Positions 57,801-64,000 of a stretch of 64,000 bases of DNA are shown here, piece by piece (the stretch's first letter is position 1; every line of letters starts with the position of its first letter). The notes beneath the pieces were generated by a model. The model made no database searches. It saw only the letters and a program-made list of their open reading frames with translations, and was not told the DNA's origin. Source of the stretch: Altica lythri. Lineage: Eukaryota; Arthropoda; Insecta; Coleoptera; Chrysomelidae. The position numbers and the translations under genes are program-made. The stretch is taken from the NCBI GenBank assembly GCA_964028335.1, contig OZ034800.1:62663694-62727693 (forward strand), given 5' to 3'.

Positions 57801-58277
57801 TCTATATGCTCCTTTACAGCACAAGATTTAAATGAATATTTTCCAAGATATTGCAGATTTAAAATTGCGGGACGTAGCGCTCGCGGTGGTACTGGCCGGC
57901 AGGGGCGGCGGCAACGGAGGCCGCGATTTTCCTTATAGCACTTTGAATTTTGCAGCGATCGGACGCGTTTATTACGAAATTAATCATTATGACGCTACCC
58001 TAAGTGGCGCCATTGTAAGATGGCGCAGTTGATATCTCATATATTTAAAAGAGCAAAACTTACTTACCTAAGAACTATGACGCCACCGTTAGGTGGCGCA
58101 GTTAATATTTAATATACAAAGTATATAAATTACAAAGTAGGTACTATAAATGATAGTAAAAACTGGTAACTAACGAGAAAATATGATAAAAAATACAAAA
58201 AAATTATCGTAAAAATAAAAAAAAAAAATGGAAAAAACATTAGTGTTAGGCGATGCGAAGTTCGCCGGGTCCGCTAG
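57801..58277 (+). mobile_element. Helitron-like element, clear 3' end
   Basis: The 3' end shows the hairpin GGCGATGCGAAGTTCGCC, a 7 nt gap and CTAG at 58274-58277, then T. A plausible 5' start is TCTATATGCTCC at 57801 after an A. Inside, CTAAGTGGCGCCATTGTAAGATGGCGCAGTTGATAT and a second similar block (58081-58113) form a duplication. No Rep/helicase, hence non-autonomous. The 5' end is uncertain. Confidence 0.6.
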
Positions 58278-58888
58278 TTATTTTATATTTATGCATTGTT
58301 CGTTTACTTAATGTGTTCATTAGGAGAATTAAGTGAATTGTGCGAAATGACGAATATCAGAAAGATTCTCACGGAGCAATGATCTTTTCCGGTTTTAAAG
58401 AAAAAATTGTTGAAAGGCTTCTAGCAAAACTTTGTTCTTATAAGAAGACTATCTATGAAGAAACTTATGTCATTTTTCAGAGAACGGGGGTCGCTGTGTC
58501 TAGGTCTCTCTGGTCTAGGTACACGCTAACTTGTACGCAAATAAAAAAGTAAGATACACGCGAACGAAATGTCTTCAAACTAATGACGTCATTATTTAGC
58601 GTGCGCTGTAACTATATTTTTTGTACACGCTAATTTTCCTTTTTTGTGTGTATTTGTGATTAAGAAAGGGAAGTAGAACTATTGAGATGTCTCAAACTTA
58701 ATTATAATAAATCATCTGTAAATAAAAAAATATATTTAGGTTGGGTTATAGGTACATTTAGTTGTTATGACATGTACAAAATAATGTTAGAATAATTTTT
58801 ATTTCTACGTAAGATAATTAGGTATTATTGTCAAACTTTAGAAAATTATTTTGTATTTCGTTTTCGCTTTAATCCAATCGGCACCTTA

Positions 58889-59648
58889 AAGCCTAGTTCG
58901 GACTAGGATAGTAATTTAATAAAGTAGCGAGTAATTTAGTGGCTTAATGTGTGCAAACCACAACAAATTAGTCTAGTAGTTTAGTGAATGATTTAAGTCG
59001 AGTCAATTCATTCTACTATATTTTTATCGGGCGAATAGCTTCCCCACCACGCGTGCGTGTTTACTGGTTCACAGGCTAAACAAATCCGAACCTGTTGATA
59101 GTGTTGATGTAGTCTAGTACATTAGTGCACTCAAAAATATCGTTCCGCTGGAGTGAAGAAACAACTTTGAAGTCTGTTTCCAAATACTTGGAGCATGATA
59201 TTAATTCGCCACACTACAAAAATAAACAAATTAAACAATCCGCATACATGGACTTAGAAAAAGAGATGAATATAAGCGGATTTGAGGAAAAGGATATTAA
59301 ATTGAAAATTCTTTGGGATCTTCCAATGCTAATTCCTTCACTAAGCAATTAGTAGCTCCTAATTTATTTCTTCTATCTATCCATTTTCGAACCCATAACT
59401 TTTTTCTTTTTATTACACAAATTTCCTCATCTGCGTCTTCTTAAATGGCCATTGCGATTAGCTTAACCAGTTTATTAACTCTATTGCGTTGTAGCCTGTT
59501 CATCTTGCAAAACATTAGGTACTTACTTGTGTGCTGTATACCAAACCGAGTGCGAACGATTTCTGTGTGCAGTAGAGGTACCGAGTAGAAGCCACTAAAT
59601 TACTCGCTACTTAACTAAATGACTAGCCTAGTCCGAACTAGGCTTTAG
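58889..59648 (+). mobile_element. nested TIR element with a MADF-like ORF
   Basis: AAGCCTAGTTCGGACTAGG.. at 58889 recurs inverted at 59600-59648. The ends share TAGTAATTTA..AAGTAGCGAGTAATTTAGTGGCTT with one small gap. A TTA lies outside each end if one A is missing on the right. It looks like a 760 bp PIF/Harbinger-type non-autonomous element. Confidence 0.65.
59125..59352 (+). pseudogene. MADF/Myb-like domain fragment
   Basis: FRWSEETTLKSVSKYLEHD, then HYKNKQIKQSAYMDLEKEM and EKDIKLKI, follow the MADF/SANT start (W..E....L...Y.E.......YKNK..R..A...LA..M). The conserved KW..LR..Y helix is gone and the frame ends after 75 codons. It is contained in the nested element at 58889-59648. Confidence 0.5.
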
Positions 59649-59867
59649 GTCTTTCTTTTATTTTAATTTTAGGTGGTAATACTATTTTGTTTATAACTAA
59701 AACAAAAAAATATTAATATAGCGATTACAAATAAAACGTATATATGAAAATCTTACAGTTGATATTTTTGTTGCTTTCTATAGTTAAACTGATTCCCCAC
59801 GTCCACTTTCTATTTTTTGCCAGTTTTCAGAACTAAAATTCGTTTTGATTTCGTTACTCTTTATAAA

Positions 59868-60072
59868 AAGCCTAGTTCGGACTAGGCTAGTAATTTAGTT
59901 AAGTAGCGAGTAGGTAATTTAGTGGCTTCTATACTGCGTACTGCACACTACACAGAAATCGTTCGCGCTCGGTTTAGTATATACCTGTATACAGTACACA
60001 ATACAAGTAAAGTTGTTTCCTGACTTCAGCGGAACGACATTTTTGCGTGCACTAATGTACTAGATACTAGAC
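59868..60072. repeat. partial inverted copy of the nested element
   Basis: AAGCCTAGTTCGGACTAGGC.. opens it. It then follows the right half of 58889-59648 in reverse (CACAGAAATCGTTCGC.CTCGGTTT) and jumps to the reverse of its left part (CAGCGGAACGA.ATTTTTG, ACTAATGTACTAG). One end and the centre are deleted. Confidence 0.6.
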
Positions 60073-60674
60073 TAAATCAATAATTATATTTATGGCTAGT
60101 TTATGACCTTGTCTCCAAACATTCTCTATTGGTTCCAAAATCTTTATTTTGTAACTGAACGAACTATCAGAAGATAGGCTAGCTAAATTTGCCAGCGAAT
60201 TTGTCACAAAAAGAGCTTTTTTCTCTTTTAGTTGGTTGCAACAAAATATTCTCGCTTGTAGTGGTAACTTCTTTTGCAACTCTTTAATTTTTTATATAAA
60301 AAATTTTTGACCATCTTTCATTACATAAACTTTTCTCAAATAATTTCATTTTTTCCACTGTTCTAGTGGCAAAAATTTGCTTACAGGGTAGAAGCATTGA
60401 TGTAAAGTTAATACAAGTACATTTATTTGTAAAAACATTGTATTTGTTTCCATTTGATTCCGCTTCGTACATATTCAAAAGACTAGATATCTTTTAAAGT
60501 AGCTTCAACTTTTTTTGAGGCAACCATTTGAAACTGAACATATCTGTTTGCATTGGGTGTTAGATATTCTTCGTAATGGAATTCACAACTATCCTTACTA
60601 AACAATATTATAGGCCTTGTTAAAATTAATCTAGCTGTCCGATTATCTACCTCTTTCATAATGAGCATGAGCAT
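60067..60674 (-). pseudogene. SWIM-type zinc-finger protein remnant (transposon-derived)
   Basis: Three overlapping-frame pieces in order on the - strand. YVQFQMVASKKVEATLKD comes first. Next is NKYNVFTNKCTCINFTSM and LLPCKQIFATR, where CxC...CxH of a SWIM finger is recognisable with Gln in place of the final His. Then a Lys-rich tail. Frameshifts separate the pieces. SWIM fingers sit C-terminal to MULE-type transposases, but the catalytic region is not present here. Confidence 0.45.
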
Positions 60675-61272
60675 GAATGTAAAAAAATAAAAAAACTTTT
60701 AACGAAATGTGCTAAGCTACTGTTTTTCTCTATTTTTTGCTTTAATTTTTCATTAATTGCTTTTAACCGATTGTTGTTCTATTAAATAAATTACCATGAC
60801 ACATACTGTAAACCGTCCATTCGTGTTTTATGTGATGCCAGTTTTTGTTGTAGTAAGTAATTAAATACTGATTGTGAATCAGTTTCTTGCAAAAGTTAAT
60901 GATTTTTGTCATATTCTTCTTCACTTCCGCTGTAGACAAGATTCTCTAATAGTTCTAGAGTTTTTATCCTTTTCTGATTTGTAAGATTCTTTTTTTATTT
61001 ACATATTTCCATTTTTATAGTCTTCAAAGAAATCTTTTTACTGATCAATTCTAACGTGTATGCACTTAAACTTAAACTTTGACTCTGACCTGACACTCAC
61101 TGTACAAGCAAAGCACACACGTGGTAAAAAGCGTGAACCAAAAATACAGTCACAGTGCACGCTAAATAATGACGTCATTGGTTTAAAGACATTTCGTTCG
61201 CGTGTATCTAATTTTTTATTTGCGTACAAGTTAGCGTGTACCTACCTAGACACAACGAATTGGGGTGTGCGT

Positions 61273-61640
61273 GTTTCAATGACTATAAAAATGACTATTC
61301 TTCCACATTTGTCAGTAGGTACTCATCGTCCAGGGAATCTACGGAAGATTTTTCACTTCGAGAATTTATTACCACAAAATAATAAAGTAGAAGAAATTCT
61401 ATTCTATTCTATAAGTAAGAAAGAATGATACCAAAAGAAAGAGGAAATTAGAGATACAAGAGAAAGACATGAAAACTGTTTTCACACTGGGACTGCACAT
61501 GATAGTTCTTAAAGTAGCATGTTGAACGAGGAGAGAATTCCTCTAACATCTTCAACTCACAAGAAAAATAACACTATTACTTATATTTATATGGAGTAAC
61601 TCATTCTCAGAAGAGGCAAAATATCCTCGAGATAAAACTT
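61273..61640. other. no gene seen
   Basis: No supported feature between the transposon and the LINE array. The 122-codon frame from 61060 is mostly TIR sequence. Confidence 0.45.
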
Positions 61641-64000
61641 ATGTGGAATACTTACATACCTCTAAAGCTACAATAGCTATGTGGACCTGCCGTAGGCAAA
61701 CATGGGGTCTTAAACCTAAAATGATCTATTGGTCATACCTAACAGTTCTCGGATCCCTCATCTCTATTCTGCGGTGGTTTATTGTAACAAAACAACGCAT
61801 CAAAAGGCAATAATAAAATTGCAAAAGGTGCAAAGACTCGCTAGTGTAGGGATCACTGGCGCAATAAGATCGTGTTCTTGGAGGTAATTCTAGACCTTCT
61901 CTCCTTGCATTTACATGAAAAGGGGATTACTCTTGAAAGAGTCTATAGGTTAGACTAAATCTCTGAAACCCGATAACCTTACAGGACATCTTGGGATTTT
62001 ATTGGCCGGAGCCACCCAATCCATGAAGATGCCTACAGATATTATGTCTCTAAAAGGAGATTTCGAACTCACACTAAATGTTACTATTAAAGAATGTGAG
62101 TTAACACAAAATAAAATTGCTCAACTTACAAAAGGAGACCTCACTTATTTTACTGATGGTTCTAAAAGAACATCAATACCCCTGGAAAACACTCCTACGA
62201 TCTTCCAAGCGGAGTTACAAAGCCTATGTGGACCTGCCGTTGGCTTTCTGGGAAAACATAGGGTCTTAAACCTAATATTTTCTATTGGTCAAATCTAACT
62301 GTTGGTGGAAATTTTAGACCTTTCCCCCTAGCATAAAGAGGATTGCCCTGGAAAGGGCCAATAGCTATCTTCATGGCTTGAGTTGCTCCGATCTTTAGAA
62401 TCCCAAGATGTGAGGTCGCTGGGTTTCAGAAACTTAAGTGTTTCAAACCAGCGATATCTAGGGAATCTAAATGTCGAAGCAACCCAATCCATGAAGATAT
62501 CTACAGATATTATACCTTCAAAACGAGATTTCGAACTCAACCTAAATTTTAGTATTAACGATTGTGGGTAAAAACAAAACAAAATTGCTTAACTTACAAA
62601 AGGAGCCATCACTTATTATACTGATGGGTCTAAAACATCTAAATTAGTAGGTATAGTGGTTACAGGTCCTAATGTTAGGCTCTCAATAACCCTGGGAAAC
62701 ATTCCTTCAATCTTCCAAGCGGAGCTGTTGGCAATAGACTTCTGTGCTCAAGATTGCATTAAAAACGCCTCAATTCAGCCATAATATTTATTGCCTCCGA
62801 TAGCCAAGCTGCTTTGAAGGCTCTACAATGTACTAGGTTCGAGTCCGAAACAGCCTGGAACTATAACTAGCTAAACACAACAAAGTAACTTTACTGTGGG
62901 TGCCAGGGATTGTCGGAAACGAGATTCCTGATAAAAGAAGGAGCTATTACTCCTTTTATTGGACCTGAACCCTGAACCATTCTATGGTATCTCGAAATGC
63001 CGCATTATGTATGAAGACTGAAATCGGGAAAAAGTGCAGCCTACTGGAAAAACACTCCATGCCAAATACAACTAAAATGAAGTGTATTTAAAAGATCTTT
63101 TAGGTCAGAGTGTAGTAAAATCACCTGAGCCCATCAATGGATCTAAAATACCATCAGTAGCCTTGGAAAAAACTCCTACGATCTTCCAAGCGAAGCTACA
63201 AAGCCTATGTAGACCTTCCGTAGAATTTCTGAGAAAATATACAGTCTTAAACCTAAAATGATCTATTGCTCATATCTAAGTTTGGCGGTAATTTAAGACC
63301 TTTCCCCCTAGTATTTAATTGTAAGGAAGATTGCCCAGGAAAGTGCCTATATATAGGCATCTGTGTGGACTGAAACTGAAACCCAGTGACATCTTGAAAT
63401 TCTAAAGGTCAGAGAAACCCAATCCATGAAGATGCCTACAGACATTATGCCTTCAAAACCAGATTTCGTACTTAACCTAAATGTTAGGATTAATAAGTGT
63501 CAGTTAAAACAAAACAAAATTGCTCAACTTACGAAAGTAGTCGTAGTGATGGGTCTAAAACACCAGAAGGAGTAGGTACAGGGGTTACAGGTCTTAATAA
63601 CCCTGTGAAACACTCCTTCCAAGCGGAGCTCTTGGCTCTGTACTTAAGAGTGCATTAAACACCCCTCAATCCAGACAGAATAATTATTGCCTCCGAAATC
63701 CAAGCTGCTTTAAAGGCTCTATCTACAATCTACTACGTTCGAGTCCAAAGGCCTGAAATTGCGAACAGTATCTTAAGCAACTGGCTAAACACTGACCTGT
63801 CCACTTTAGCTGTGATATGCGCAAATGAAGAAGAGAGAGCATCGCAAAAAAGCCAGAAGACAATGTCTCGAGACCGACGAATCTGAGCGTCTCTCCACCT
63901 TGGTTCATCATAAACCAGTGCGCATCTCAACGTCAGAGCTAAAGTGAAATTGGGCAGCTTGTACCATCTCTGTAAAATGGGCAAACTGAACAGCGGAATA
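61640..64000 (+). pseudogene. tandemly rearranged LINE ORF2 (RT end and RNase H), runs off the window
   Basis: Degenerate pieces of one LINE are repeated three times. RT-end motifs are WGLKPKMIYW and KVQRLASVGITGAIRS-type sequence (61700-61875). The connector ATQSMKMPTDIM starts near 62018, with repeats near 62486 and 63418. RNase H YFTDGSK, IFQAEL and IASDSQAALKAL are best in unit 2 (62610-62830), which also has KVTLLWVPG (62890). At 62205-62230 and 63185-63210 the RNase H block fuses directly to RT-end sequence (TTCCAAGCG...GCCTATGTGGACCTGCC), which marks the duplication joint. Stops abound. Confidence 0.8.

Larger units (their letters stand above)
58484..61272. mobile_element. DNA transposon with about 110 bp TIRs, nested and degraded
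   Basis: TCTAGGTACACGCTAACTTG at 58513 through ATTTAGCGTGCGCTGT at 58610 is matched inverted by 61150-61255, which ends ...CAAGTTAGCGTGTACCTACC, with shared ACGCGAACGAAATGTCTT and AATGACGTCATTATTTAGCG. Inside lie a nested TIR element (58889-59648), a half copy of it (59868-60072), and - strand remnants of a SWIM-type protein (60674-60067). Long TIRs and a SWIM remnant favour a MULE-like class, unproven. Confidence 0.7.

Noticed and set aside
1..64000. CRISPR arrays, bacterial operons or phage genes
   Set aside because: Spliced insect genes and eukaryotic transposons throughout; no such arrays seen.

Overview
This is AT-rich nuclear DNA from an insect, possibly a beetle (a weak guess from the mix of transposons). 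Genes carry GT-AG introns, and the gene-poor parts are packed with decayed and nested mobile elements: mariner/Tc1, MULE-like, Helitron, Crypton-like, several non-LTR families, foldback elements and tRNA-derived SINEs. I worked by eye from the sequence. Exon joins were checked for reading phase. Element edges are exact only where terminal repeats and target sites could be read.

Three host genes can be rebuilt end to end. A Cdc25 (string/twine-type) phosphatase lies on the + strand (first exon near 17.9-18.1 kb, main coding exons 20.38-21.74 kb), apparently with an Inr+DPE core promoter and an in-frame start in its first exon. A dPGM-type phosphoglycerate mutase (Pglym78-like, 254 aa, four coding exons) lies on the - strand at 24.9-26.3 kb. 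Smad4/Medea (601 aa, eight coding exons) lies on the + strand from 28.9 to 41.55 kb. Mutase and Medea are head to head, with about 200 bp or less between their first exons. The three proteins act in separate processes (mitotic entry, glycolysis, TGF-beta/BMP signalling); nothing suggests more than physical neighbourhood.

Layout. 0.0-17 kb: transposon graveyard with a Helitron-like end, a Crypton-like recombinase remnant, a mariner-like element with intact ends, three copies of a foldback repeat carrying a Crypton-like N-terminus, an inverted SINE pair, LINE pieces, and a Tc1 fossil split by a LINE. 17-26.8 kb: cdc25 and mutase. 26.8-41.6 kb: Medea. Its seventh listed intron (6.2 kb) holds a MULE-like relic cut by a LINE, a 28S rRNA fragment, several small inverted-repeat elements and a Helitron with precise ends. 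41.6-64 kb: LINEs, foldbacks, a DDE transposase relic, a nested TIR element at 58.5-61.3 kb with MADF-like and SWIM-like fragments, and a tandemly rearranged LINE running off the window.

The most interesting signals are two hammerhead ribozyme motifs: one with a complete core on the - strand in a Medea intron (31303-31362), and one decayed at 42849-42921. Also notable are the Crypton/foldback chimeric repeats, the in-frame upstream start of cdc25, the rRNA fragment inside a MULE-like context, and an unclassified small ORF framed by inverted repeats at 45.7-46.3 kb.
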